Shown here piece after piece: positions 24,159 through 32,115 of a stretch of 64,000 bases of DNA (its first letter is position 1; each line of letters begins with the position of its first letter). Made by a program: the position numbers and the translations under genes. This DNA comes from Chitinophagaceae bacterium UBA4411 (GTDB taxonomy: Bacteria > Bacteroidota > Bacteroidia > Chitinophagales > Chitinophagaceae). The notes beneath the pieces were generated by a model. That model had not been told where the DNA came from. It saw nothing but the letters and a program-made list of their open reading frames with translations, and did not search any database. The stretch spans positions 124,001 through 188,000 of the forward strand of contig DGQP01000002.1 in assembly GCA_002400415.1 (NCBI GenBank). Reading direction: 5' to 3'.

Positions 24159-24794
24159 ATGCAAAATGTTTTAGAGCTAAAGCCTGATATTATTATTGGA
24201 GACAACTATGAGGGACAAATTACTTTGCCTGCCTGGATTGGCTTCCAAAGCAGGCAGGGTTCTTATGGAGGAAAAGACCGCGAAGAACCGTCAAATGGCT
24301 TAGTGAAGGTTTTAATAACCGGACGGCAGGCCGACTATGTCAAAATCACAACCCGGGAACAAATAAACTCATTGAATTACCTCCATGAGAATGCAGGCAA
24401 AATCAGGGATGCCATTTTAAACGCTTTATTCAATGAGTTGCCGGCGATCAGGGGCATATATGAAGACCTGGTTCCTGACATTGATAGCATTGAGGACTTC
24501 AGGAATGTTATTGGGCTATCAATCATTCACGTATTGGATAGCAACAAAGATGGCTTTGCATATCTTGGTTATGAATTGGGGTGCGACTGGGACGATGAAC
24601 ACGGCCTGGGTGTTATGATGCACAAAGACAGGGTTGTAGAAATTGGTCCGGCTGATACTTCCTTTAATTCCCGGATAACATACAAGGACAACGGAACAGA
24701 AAAAGAGCAGGAAGCAAAGTGGAATACAGAAGCTGCTTACGTTCCCGGGCTGACCAAGAACGAAACCCAAAAGCCCTGGTGGAAATTTTGGTAG
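24159..24794 (+). CDS. DUF6985-domain protein
   Basis: A 211-residue soluble protein without signal peptide. The C-terminal half carries GYELGCDWDDEHGLGVMMH followed by RVVEIGPAD, the conserved core of DUF6985 proteins, which are found mostly as solitary accessory or polymorphic-immunity-like genes; no function is established. The end WWKFW is a hydrophobic aromatic tail. No toxin gene is next to it. It ends the AT-rich accessory stretch. Confidence 0.75.
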   Translation: MQNVLELKPDIIIGDNYEGQITLPAWIGFQSRQGSYGGKDREEPSNGLVKVLITGRQADYVKITTREQINSLNYLHENAGKIRDAILNALFNELPAIRGIYEDLVPDIDSIEDFRNVIGLSIIHVLDSNKDGFAYLGYELGCDWDDEHGLGVMMHKDRVVEIGPADTSFNSRITYKDNGTEKEQEAKWNTEAAYVPGLTKNETQKPWWKFW

Positions 24795-24932
24795 TTTTCA
24801 TTCCGGCAGGAATGAGTGCACCGGAAAATAGTTTAAAATCCTGTCCAATCCGCCCCGCTTCAATTGTTATTGCTATGTATTTCTTACATTCAATAACCCG
24901 CCTGCAGCAGCAGGCACTTAAAACTGGACAAT

Positions 24933-25295
24933 ATGGACGAATTCATTTTGATCTTCCGGCATGAAGACGGTATGAAAGTGGCATCACCCGAACAGATACA
25001 GGCCTGGATGAAACAAACCATGGACTGGATCGGTGGCATTGCTGCACAAAACAAATTTGTAAGCGGCAACGGCCTTCCTTTTGAAAATGCCCGGGTGGTA
25101 AAAGCAACTGATACCGGCCCTGTAGTGATCAATGGCCCCTTTGGTGATATCAAAGAAACCCTTGGCGGTTATATTATTGTGAAAGCAGAATCCGTGGAGG
25201 AAGCGGTGGAGTTTGCCAAAGGCTCTCCTGTTTTGCAGGGCGAAGGCAATAGTGTGGAGGTTCGAAAAATTGCCCGGGGAGACGGCACTCATTAA
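24933..25295 (+). CDS. YciI/DGPF-domain protein linked to ECF42 sigma factor
   Basis: A 120-residue YCII-fold protein (MDEFILIFRHEDGMKV; INGPFGDIKETLGGYIIVKAESVEEAVEFAKGSPVL). The NGPF stretch corresponds to the DGPF motif that names the group. Genes of this type are the typical partners and presumed targets of ECF42 sigma factors, and one follows 41 nt later. The biochemical role is not known. A hairpin lies between it and the sigma gene. Confidence 0.9.
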   Translation: MDEFILIFRHEDGMKVASPEQIQAWMKQTMDWIGGIAAQNKFVSGNGLPFENARVVKATDTGPVVINGPFGDIKETLGGYIIVKAESVEEAVEFAKGSPVLQGEGNSVEVRKIARGDGTH

Positions 25296-25302
25296 ACAAC
25301 TG

Positions 25303-25333
25303 AAAGTACCTGTGTGAATACAGGTACTTTTTT
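25303..25333 (+). terminator. Terminator between the DGPF gene and the sigma factor gene
   Basis: An 11-bp stem (AAAGTACCTGT / ACAGGTACTTT), 6-nt loop and TTT tail. The sigma factor ATG follows at 25337, 4 nt after the T run, so the hairpin sits immediately ahead of its start codon. Confidence 0.8.
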
Positions 25334-25336
25334 ACT

Positions 25337-26584
25337 ATGCAGCAGCAAGACCTGATACCCGGTTTGTTCAGAACAGAATTTCAAAAGATAGTAGCTGTTT
25401 TGTGCCGGAGCTTTGGCATGGAGAATATGGAAGCCGCCGAAGATATTGCCGGCGAAACTTTTTTAGCGGCTATGGAAACATGGCCCTATAAAGGCATTCC
25501 TGAAAACCCGGCAGCATGGCTGTATACCGTGGCCAAAAATAAAGCCCGGAATTATCTCCGGCGCCGGCAATTATTTACGGGTAAGATCGCAAGCCGGCTG
25601 CAACAGGCTGAACAAATTAATGAACCGGCTGAAATTGATCTTTCCGCCAGGAATATTACCGACAGCCAGCTGCAAATGTTATTTGCCATCTGTCATCCTG
25701 CTATTGCAGCGGAAGCACAAATAGCCCTTTCCCTCCGGATTCTCTGCGGTTTCGGTATTGAAGAAATTGCAGATGCTTTTTTAACCAATAAAGAAACGAT
25801 CAATAAACGGCTGCAGCGGGCCAAAGAGAAATTGCGTGCTGAAAAAGTGGCTGTTGAATTTCCTGCTGAAAAGGAAATTGATCAACGCTTAGCCACCGTA
25901 CTCACCACCCTCTACCTGTTGTTCAATGAAGGTTATTATTCAGAAAGCCATGAAGCAGTTTTAAGACCTGACCTTTGCCTGGAAGCGATGCGGCTGACTT
26001 ATTTGCTGCTTGAAAACAAAAGCACGAACCAGCCCGCAGTGAATGCACTGCTGGCTTTGATGTGCTTTCATGCTTCCAGATTTCCGGCCCGGAAAAATAA
26101 AACGGCAGGTATGATTTTATATGATGACCAGGATGAAGCGCTCTGGAATTATGAACTGGTCGCCAGGGGTGCTTATTACCTGCGGCAGGCGTCCACGGGA
26201 GCCGTTATCAGTAAATACCACCTGGAAGCCGGTATTGCCTACTGGCATACCATCAAAGCAGATACAGCCGGGAAATGGGAAGCTATCTTACAACTCTATA
26301 ACCAATTGCTGCAAATGGAATATTCGCCCATTGCTGCATTGAACAGAACCTTTGCCCTTTCCAAAGCCAACGGGAAAACAGCCGCTATTGCTGAAGCAGA
26401 GAAACTGCAACCAACCGGCAACCAGTATTACTATACGCTGCTGGGTGAACTGTACAGCGGCATCAATAATGATAAAGCAATGGAGCATTTGCAAAAAGCA
26501 TTATCCTTTGCCCGGACAGCAGCAGACCGGCAAACCATCAGTAGAAAAATGGATGGGCTGGCACATCAGACAGATATTGAATAG
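25337..26584 (+). CDS. ECF42-type RNA polymerase sigma factor with TPR-like C-terminal extension
   Basis: A 415-residue sigma factor. Region 2 (about 12-80; EDIAGETFLAAMETWPYKGIP, ENPAAWLYTVAKNKARNYLRRR) and region 4 (about 125-185; GFGIEEIADAFLTNKETINKRLQRAKEKLR) are followed by a long extension with LYLLFNEGYYSES and RPDLCLEAMRL, the signature of the DUF6596/ECF42 group. The extension contains helical TPR-like repeats (e.g. IAALNRTFALSKANG). No anti-sigma factor is nearby, as usual for this group, in which the extension is thought to control activity. The partner DGPF gene lies upstream. Confidence 0.93.
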   Translation: MQQQDLIPGLFRTEFQKIVAVLCRSFGMENMEAAEDIAGETFLAAMETWPYKGIPENPAAWLYTVAKNKARNYLRRRQLFTGKIASRLQQAEQINEPAEIDLSARNITDSQLQMLFAICHPAIAAEAQIALSLRILCGFGIEEIADAFLTNKETINKRLQRAKEKLRAEKVAVEFPAEKEIDQRLATVLTTLYLLFNEGYYSESHEAVLRPDLCLEAMRLTYLLLENKSTNQPAVNALLALMCFHASRFPARKNKTAGMILYDDQDEALWNYELVARGAYYLRQASTGAVISKYHLEAGIAYWHTIKADTAGKWEAILQLYNQLLQMEYSPIAALNRTFALSKANGKTAAIAEAEKLQPTGNQYYYTLLGELYSGINNDKAMEHLQKALSFARTAADRQTISRKMDGLAHQTDIE

Positions 26585-26585
26585 T

Positions 26586-26614
26586 ATCCCCAATTCCCCC
26601 AAAAGGGGGATAGT
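26586..26614. repeat. C/G-run dispersed palindrome
   Basis: ATCCCCAATTCCCCCAAAAGGGGGATA lies between the sigma factor and the TPR protein genes. The core CCCCC-AAAA-GGGGG is a palindrome of the family seen near 356, 1051 and 58641. It may also act as a weak terminator. Confidence 0.5.
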
Positions 26615-26672
26615 AATATCTTCCCCGCCCTTTTACTTTTACTGATTGATTGTAGTTGTAAATAATCCTGTT

Positions 26673-28763
26673 ATGAAAAGAGAAATGTTTTGCCGGTTCC
26701 GGGTACCTTTTTTTGTTTTCGTTTTTTTGCTCGCCGGTCTTGGCAGTCGTGCCCAATCCCTCCAGGGAAAATATACCCTCGTGAAAGACAGTGACGGAAA
26801 ATCACCCAAAAACCAGGCAGTGATCTCCCTGACCTTTGCCCCGGGCACTTTCAAACTGAAAGCTACCATGCCGGGACAGACGGTGGAAGATAATGGCACC
26901 TGGAAGATCACAGGTAATAACATCACGATCATCTTTAAAGAAATGGAACAGGGTAAACAAACAGGTCCCTTTACCAACGTGGATGGCACCCTTACCCTTC
27001 CGTTTAAAATGCTGAGTACTGAAAAAGGAACATCCACCTGGCAAAAAGAAGGGACCTTACCGGCTTCGGCAACAGCAGTTACAGGCACTGTACCACAAAT
27101 CATTGCACAAACCTTAGCCGATGCGAAGAATAAAGCCAAATATTACGAGCAGGTAGATAAGAATGCAGCGGTCACGGCGAAGAAATTAAAAGGGAATACG
27201 GCGCAGGCTTATTATATCAATGCGATGGTTTGTTATTTCAAAAACCTGCGGCCCGATGCCCTGTATGGTTATGCCAAAGCAGCACAATTGCAACCGGCTA
27301 ACGGTCTTTTCTTAAATAACCTGGCCCTGTTGCTGATGGATAACAGCAAATACGGCGATGCGATTGTTTTGCTGAAAGAAGTGACAAAGACCTTCCCCAA
27401 CCTGGCTTCTCCTTTTGGCAACCTTGCTATCGCTTATTACAAGACCAATGATATAGCAAAGGCTGATTCTGCCAACCGGGTGGCCCGCCGTATTGATCCG
27501 GAGAACGGATTGTATTGCTATACCGACGGCAAGATCAAAGAGAAAAAAGGAAAAAAAGAAGAAGCACAAAAAAGTTTTGAAGAAGCCTGGGATCTTGGCT
27601 ATGCCGGTGAAGGAAGGGAAGGCGCCAAAGGGAAAAATGCATCCGCTGCCAAAAGCCCCGCCTCCGCTAAATCAGCCAAACCTAATACCAATAAACCGAA
27701 AACGAATAAGCAGCAGACCAAAGAGGAAAAACTGGCGCAGTGGGAAGGTCATTATGAAGCCGAAGTGGCCAGTGCCCGTTCCGGCGAAACGGCGGCTGAC
27801 GCCAATACAAAATTTGGCGATGGGCTGGGCAGCACCAATATCAATTTGCAAACGCTGGCCTGTGCCAAAGAGTTTTCAATGGATATTTCCCGTATGGGTA
27901 CTATCAGCGGAACAGGAAAAGTATTGTATGTGTACCAGGGCGGCGCTGCTGCTCCTGCCATGGGGATGATCCCGGCTCCTGTGGCCGGTACAATGGGCGG
28001 TTTTACCACCAACCTGAAAGATGGTTTCCAGATAAGGGACTGGAGTTTCAGCGGCACCATTGATGAAGATGGCAATGTGGAGATTAATGGTATGCCTTCC
28101 GGTGAACTGGATTTATTAAATGTGGGCAAATGGCAGAAGATCAAAACATGGTCGCCGCTTCCGCCGGATGGTCCGGGCGCCGCCATGAAAGGGCCTTTTC
28201 ATATGAAGATGAAAATGGATGAAAAAGGAGTTCCTTTTATTACCGTGAATCAATACCTGGCGCTGAATGATAAACTGATCCGCCGGGTGCATTACCAGGC
28301 TTTTATTGTAAGAACCGATGGAGATATTGCACCCAAATGCGATGGTCCCCAGGCACCGGAGGCAGCCAAATGCGCCGCCACTGAATCCATTAAAACAAAA
28401 GTTACGTTCTCTCCCAACGATGTGGTCAGCATTGAAGCCTCCAATACCTTTACCAAAGGCGCTGGCGGCGTTCAATCACAGCAGGAAATGGGCGTGAATG
28501 TTACCGGCAGTCTGGAGATCGGCCCCGTAGGTGCCGGTGTTGAATTCCATCCTTCGGATAACAGCTATGAACTTTCTGTTGGTGTGGGTGTGGATACGGA
28601 AGATCTTTTAAAAGGCAGCCCGATCAGTTTTGGAGAAAAATTAGACCTGATTTATGATTCCAAATGCGGCTGGGGCGTCAAAGCATCCGCAGGATTGAAA
28701 AACAAATTCTCTTCCACCAGCTATTCCGTGGAGGGAGTCATTTTCTTTAATAAAGGTTTATAG
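26673..28763 (+). CDS. Secreted protein with lipocalin-like and TPR domains
   Basis: A 696-residue protein from the ATG at 26673 (MKREMFCRF); a TTG nine codons upstream is unlikely. After a signal peptide (to about GLGSRA), residues about 28-125 look like a lipocalin/META-type beta barrel (LQGKYTLVKDSDG ... NGTWKITGNNITIIF). Residues about 160-320 hold TPR repeats (AYYINAMVCYFKN, NGLFLNNLALLLMDNSKYGDAIVLLKEV, ASPFGNLAIAYYKTNDIAKADSA). A Lys/Ala/Asn-rich linker (about 325-365) leads to a C-terminal beta-rich region ending SVEGVIFF, unknown. Probably periplasmic or surface located; function not recognised. Confidence 0.75.
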   Translation: MKREMFCRFRVPFFVFVFLLAGLGSRAQSLQGKYTLVKDSDGKSPKNQAVISLTFAPGTFKLKATMPGQTVEDNGTWKITGNNITIIFKEMEQGKQTGPFTNVDGTLTLPFKMLSTEKGTSTWQKEGTLPASATAVTGTVPQIIAQTLADAKNKAKYYEQVDKNAAVTAKKLKGNTAQAYYINAMVCYFKNLRPDALYGYAKAAQLQPANGLFLNNLALLLMDNSKYGDAIVLLKEVTKTFPNLASPFGNLAIAYYKTNDIAKADSANRVARRIDPENGLYCYTDGKIKEKKGKKEEAQKSFEEAWDLGYAGEGREGAKGKNASAAKSPASAKSAKPNTNKPKTNKQQTKEEKLAQWEGHYEAEVASARSGETAADANTKFGDGLGSTNINLQTLACAKEFSMDISRMGTISGTGKVLYVYQGGAAAPAMGMIPAPVAGTMGGFTTNLKDGFQIRDWSFSGTIDEDGNVEINGMPSGELDLLNVGKWQKIKTWSPLPPDGPGAAMKGPFHMKMKMDEKGVPFITVNQYLALNDKLIRRVHYQAFIVRTDGDIAPKCDGPQAPEAAKCAATESIKTKVTFSPNDVVSIEASNTFTKGAGGVQSQQEMGVNVTGSLEIGPVGAGVEFHPSDNSYELSVGVGVDTEDLLKGSPISFGEKLDLIYDSKCGWGVKASAGLKNKFSSTSYSVEGVIFFNKGL

Positions 28764-28826
28764 TTCCGGCATTAACCGGAAAGGCTTTCTGTTTATCTTC
28801 GGTGGAGAAAAATTATTTTCTTCCCG

Positions 28827-29399
28827 ATGAGCAGGAATTATATAGAAGATAAACAGTTTGAGAAAACTGATTTCACCGTTCAATCCCCCGCGAAAGGGGA
28901 TTACGATAACTGTACCTTCTCCAATTGCAATTTTGCAGAAAGCAACCTGGCAGAGATTTCTTTCACGGAATGTACGTTTACGGATTGCAATCTCAGTAAT
29001 GCCCAATTTTCCAAAACCGGTTTGCGGGATGTGAAGTTCAGCAACTGTAAATTACTGGGTTTGCGTTTTGACAACTGCGATCCCTTCCTGTTGGAAGTGA
29101 GTTTTGAAAAATGCACCCTGAACCTTTCTTCTTTTTACCAGGTGAAAATGAAGAAAACGAATTTCAGCGATTGCATCCTGCAGGAAGTTGATTTTACCGG
29201 TGCTGATCTCAGCCAGTCGGTCTTTACCCGCTGCGATCTTGCCCGTGCTATTTTCGGGGAAACCATATTAGAAAAAGCCGACCTTACCACTTCTTTCAAT
29301 TATTCCATTGATCCCGCTTCCAATAAAATCAAAAAGGCAAAATTCTCATTTCCCGGTATTGCCGGGTTGCTGGATAAATATGATATTGAGATCGTATGA
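28827..29399 (+). CDS. Pentapeptide-repeat protein
   Basis: A 190-residue cytoplasmic protein made of pentapeptide repeats (A/C-D/N-L/F-x-x): CTFSNCNFAESNLAE, CTFTDCNLSNAQFSKTGL, CDLARAIFGETILEKADLT. The fold is a right-handed beta helix like Qnr/McbG proteins, which can mimic DNA and protect gyrase, but length and context do not prove that. The TGA overlaps the next gene's ATG (ATGA), so the two are coupled. Confidence 0.9.
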   Translation: MSRNYIEDKQFEKTDFTVQSPAKGDYDNCTFSNCNFAESNLAEISFTECTFTDCNLSNAQFSKTGLRDVKFSNCKLLGLRFDNCDPFLLEVSFEKCTLNLSSFYQVKMKKTNFSDCILQEVDFTGADLSQSVFTRCDLARAIFGETILEKADLTTSFNYSIDPASNKIKKAKFSFPGIAGLLDKYDIEIV

Positions 29400-29794
29400 A
29401 CAGAACTGCCTATATCGCCATCAGCTATAGTAAACGGAATGAACTGGCAGAAGAATTAACCGCCATCAAAGAAGCTCTGCTGGCTTCGGGTATAAAGCCT
29501 TTTGTATTTACAGAACAATTTCAATTCAGCCCCGTGCAGGAAAAAGAAATGATGCAGGAAGCCATGCGGCAAATAGATGCAGCTGATCTGCTGATCGCAG
29601 AGACAAGTGATAAAGCAATCGGTATCGGCATTGAAGCCGGGTATGCCAAAGCAAAAGGCAAACCTGTTATTTACCTGCGGAATACAAAAGCAGATCATTC
29701 CAGCACCCTTTCGGGTATCAGTGATTATGCTGTTATTTACAACAGCACGGAGGATTTGAAAAAACAACTTGCCAAACTGACCAATAATTTTTAA
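29396..29794 (+). CDS. Nucleoside 2-deoxyribosyltransferase-like protein
   Basis: A 132-residue protein with the Rossmann-like fold of nucleoside 2-deoxyribosyltransferases: YIAISYSKRNELAEELTAIKEAL at the N-terminus, an acidic IDAADLLIAETSDKAIGIGIEAGYAKAKGKPVIYL segment in which D-A-A-D and E-A-G-Y match the nucleoside site and catalytic Glu region. It may transfer or hydrolyse a deoxynucleoside or nucleotide bond. It is coupled to the pentapeptide gene and followed 14 nt later by an RDD gene. Confidence 0.75.
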   Translation: MNRTAYIAISYSKRNELAEELTAIKEALLASGIKPFVFTEQFQFSPVQEKEMMQEAMRQIDAADLLIAETSDKAIGIGIEAGYAKAKGKPVIYLRNTKADHSSTLSGISDYAVIYNSTEDLKKQLAKLTNNF

Positions 29795-29808
29795 CCAGCA
29801 TTAAAAAA

Positions 29809-30198
29809 ATGGAAGTAAAATACCCTGAACTGAAATTAAGAATACAATCAACTTTTATTGATACAATCCTGGTTGTTGTTATGATGTTTGTCTTTGCCTC
29901 GGTGCTGGATAAATTTGAAAACGTACCTGATTGGGTACGGATATTTTTATTTGTCCTCCTCTTCCTTATTTATGAACCGCTCAGCATGACACTGGGATGT
30001 ACATTAGGTAACTACCTGAACGGGATACGGGTACGAAAAGAAGAAGATCCTTCAAAAAAGATCAACTTCTTACAGGCTCTTGTACGCTACCCGGTCAAAA
30101 TTTTTTTAGGCTGGATTTCATTTTTGACCATCCACAGCAACCCCAAAAAAAGAGCCATTCATGATATGGTTTCCGGTTCTGTAATGATCCTGCGATAA
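29809..30198 (+). CDS. RDD-family membrane protein
   Basis: A 129-residue membrane protein with three to four hydrophobic segments (TFIDTILVVVMMFVFASVL; WVRIFLFVLLFLIYEPLSM; KIFLGWISFLTI). The conserved R-x-x-A/S-x-x-I-D pattern at the start (RIQSTFIDTI) and GNYLNGIRV with a terminal RAIHDMVSGSVMIL identify the RDD family, often linked to transport or stress; exact role unknown. Last gene of the pentapeptide/deoxyribosyltransferase operon. Confidence 0.88.
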   Translation: MEVKYPELKLRIQSTFIDTILVVVMMFVFASVLDKFENVPDWVRIFLFVLLFLIYEPLSMTLGCTLGNYLNGIRVRKEEDPSKKINFLQALVRYPVKIFLGWISFLTIHSNPKKRAIHDMVSGSVMILR

Positions 30199-30260
30199 AT
30201 CCTCCATATACCTGAAACAGGAACAATACCCGGAAAGCCGGTTCCGGTTGGCGAAGTTCT

Positions 30261-30268
30261 TACCTTTG
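30261..30268 (+). promoter_or_regulatory. TAnnTTTG box 4 nt before the msrC-like gene
   Basis: TACCTTTG matches the Bacteroidota -7 box; the ATG at 30273 follows after CCAC. A clear -33 TTTG is not seen at the usual distance. The position suggests a leaderless or near-leaderless message. Confidence 0.5.
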
Positions 30269-30272
30269 CCAC

Positions 30273-30746
30273 ATGGCAGAAGATTTACAAATTCACAGCG
30301 GTACTAAAGCCGAACAATACGAATCGTTGTTACCACAAATCAAAGGATTGCTGGAAGGAGAAAATGACCTTATTGCGAATACAGCAAATGTGGTGGCAGC
30401 TTTGAAAGAACAGTTCGGCTGGTTCTGGGTCGGGTTTTATTTTGTAAAGAATGAGGAATTGGTGTTGGGTCCGTTCCAGGGACCTGTTGCCTGTACCCGT
30501 ATTAAAAAAGGCCGTGGTGTTTGTGGCAGCAGCTGGGCGCAAAAACAAACGCTGATCGTTCCGGATGTAGAAAAATTTCCCGGGCATATTGCCTGCAGCA
30601 GCTTGTCCAGGTCCGAAATCGTAGTGCCGGTAATCCGCAACAACGAAGTGGTGGCGGTGCTGGATGCGGACAGTGATGCTTACGACCAGTTTGATACCAC
30701 CGATCAACAATTCCTGGAAGAAATTATCAGCCTGATCCCTTTCTGA
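30273..30746 (+). CDS. msrC: Free methionine-(R)-sulfoxide reductase (GAF domain)
   Basis: A 157-residue single-GAF enzyme that reduces free methionine-R-sulfoxide. All three catalytic cysteines of the fRMsr group are in place: Cys74 (PVACTRI), Cys84 (RGVCGSSW) and Cys108 (HIACSS), together with FQGPVACTRI and VLDADSDAYDQFDTTDQ, which close the ligand pocket. It is fused by a 1-nt TGATG overlap to acylphosphatase. Role: repair of oxidised methionine in the cytoplasm. Confidence 0.93.
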   Translation: MAEDLQIHSGTKAEQYESLLPQIKGLLEGENDLIANTANVVAALKEQFGWFWVGFYFVKNEELVLGPFQGPVACTRIKKGRGVCGSSWAQKQTLIVPDVEKFPGHIACSSLSRSEIVVPVIRNNEVVAVLDADSDAYDQFDTTDQQFLEEIISLIPF

Positions 30747-31018
30747 TGTCAGTCACTTATTCCATCATCGTATCCGGCAAAGTGCAGGGAGTATTTTACC
30801 GGCAAAGCACCCGGGAGAAAGCTGTTGCGGCAGGCATTACAGGAACTGTTGAAAACCTTACCAGCGGGCAGGTGAAAATAACAGCAACCGGCACAAAAGA
30901 ACAAATTGAAACTTTAGTCAACTGGTGCAAACAGGGTCCTCCAAAAGCAAGGGTAACAACTGTGGAAATAACTGAACTTCCTTTTCAGTCTTTTGATCAG
31001 TTCAGTATTAAAAGATAA
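30746..31018 (+). CDS. acyP: Acylphosphatase
   Basis: A 90-residue acylphosphatase that hydrolyses carboxyl-phosphate bonds. The signature GKVQGVFYRQST carries the catalytic Arg19, and Asn37 lies in GTVENLTSGQVKI; both are intact. Overlaps the preceding reductase gene by 1 nt. Tail to tail with the threonine dehydrogenase gene across 9 nt. Confidence 0.95.
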   Translation: MSVTYSIIVSGKVQGVFYRQSTREKAVAAGITGTVENLTSGQVKITATGTKEQIETLVNWCKQGPPKARVTTVEITELPFQSFDQFSIKR

Positions 31019-31027
31019 TGACTGGTT

Positions 31028-31969
31028 TTATTCCAGGTTTGCCAGCATATCTTTCGTCATGGCAGGCAAATCAAATTCTTCTTTCCAGCCCCAGTCCTTA
31101 TTTGCCACGGAATCATCAATACTCTGCGGCCAGCTGTCGGCAATCGCCTGCCGGTAATCCGGTTTGTAACTGATCGCAAACCCGGGAATATTTTTTTTGA
31201 TCTCCGCTGCTATTTCCTTGGGAGAAAAACTCATACCCGAAACATTATAGGAAGTGCGGACAGAAATTTTTGCAGCCGGCGCTTCCATCAGTTCAATCGT
31301 GGCCCTGATCGCATCAGGCATATACATCATCGGCAAATAAGTGTCTTCTTTCAAAAAACACTCATACTTTTTTTCTTCCAGCGCTTCATGAAATATTTCC
31401 ACCGCATAATCCGTGGTGCCGCCACCGGGTGCCGATTTATATGAAATGAGACCGGGATAACGCAGGCTTCTTACATCCACAGCAAACCGGTTGTGAAAAT
31501 AATGACACCAGAATTCGCCGGCATATTTACTGATGCCATATACCGTTGTGGGTTCAATGATGGTTTGCTGCGGGCAATTTTTTTTGGGAGAAGTGGGGCC
31601 AAAGACTGCAATGGAAGACGGCCAGTATACTTTATGTAATTTCTCTTCTCTTGCAATATCGAGTACATTCAGCAAGCCCTGCATATTCAGGTTCCAGGCC
31701 AGGCCGGGGTTCTTTTCACCCGTGGCGGAAAGGATCGCAGCCAGTAAATAGATCTGGGTAATATTCTGGCGGATCACCTGCACATGCAGCATCTCTTTGT
31801 TCATCACATCCAGTGATACATACGGACCTGTTCCTTCCAGCAGGGGATTTTGTTCCCGCAGGTCGGAAGCAATCACATTCGCATTCCCGTATATTTTACG
31901 CAGCGCCAGTGTCAGCTCCACTCCTATCTGTCCTGAAGCACCGATCACCAGGATTTTATCTTTTGCCAT
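31028..31969 (-). CDS. SDR-type L-threonine 3-dehydrogenase (epimerase-like)
   Basis: A 313-residue extended SDR. GASGQIGVEL (residues 10-19) binds NAD, SSIAVFGP and YGISKYAGEFWCHYF carry the catalytic Ser, Tyr and Lys, and RYPGLISYKSAPGGGTTDYAVEIFHEAL is characteristic of the bacterial UDP-galactose-epimerase-like threonine dehydrogenases known from Flavobacterium and Cytophaga. The enzyme oxidises L-threonine to 2-amino-3-ketobutyrate. I chose the ATG at 31969 (MAKDKILVIG); the frame is open further upstream but that sequence is a repeat. Divergent from kdsA. Confidence 0.85.
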   Translation of the reverse strand: MAKDKILVIGASGQIGVELTLALRKIYGNANVIASDLREQNPLLEGTGPYVSLDVMNKEMLHVQVIRQNITQIYLLAAILSATGEKNPGLAWNLNMQGLLNVLDIAREEKLHKVYWPSSIAVFGPTSPKKNCPQQTIIEPTTVYGISKYAGEFWCHYFHNRFAVDVRSLRYPGLISYKSAPGGGTTDYAVEIFHEALEEKKYECFLKEDTYLPMMYMPDAIRATIELMEAPAAKISVRTSYNVSGMSFSPKEIAAEIKKNIPGFAISYKPDYRQAIADSWPQSIDDSVANKDWGWKEEFDLPAMTKDMLANLE

Positions 31970-32016
31970 AGCAAGCTTTATAGGGTTGCAATATAAGGAA
32001 AGGTTGTGAAGTTGAT

Positions 32017-32090
32017 AAGTTGACAGGTTAATAAGCACAAACAACAACTCTGCTCTCTTTAAACTTGCAAACTTATCAACCTGTCAACTT
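32017..32090. repeat. Inverted repeat between threonine dehydrogenase and kdsA
   Basis: AAGTTGACAGGTTAATAAG (32017-32035) is repeated in inverse at 32072-32090 with one mismatch (36-nt spacer). The same 'gttgataag/ggttaa' vocabulary appears in the kynurenine-cluster gaps, so this is probably a dispersed repeat rather than an operator. Confidence 0.6.
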
Positions 32091-32115
32091 CCCTCCCTTT
32101 CATTAACTTCGCAGC

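Noticed and set aside
24094..24189. A 31-codon frame starting MDKYKILHLG ahead of the DUF6985 gene
   Set aside because: It overlaps the DUF6985 start in another frame, has no recognised features and no supporting site.
32000..32058. Extended N-terminus of the threonine dehydrogenase into the intergenic region
   Set aside because: The added residues are encoded by a dispersed repeat, whereas the NAD-binding fold begins right after the ATG at 31969.
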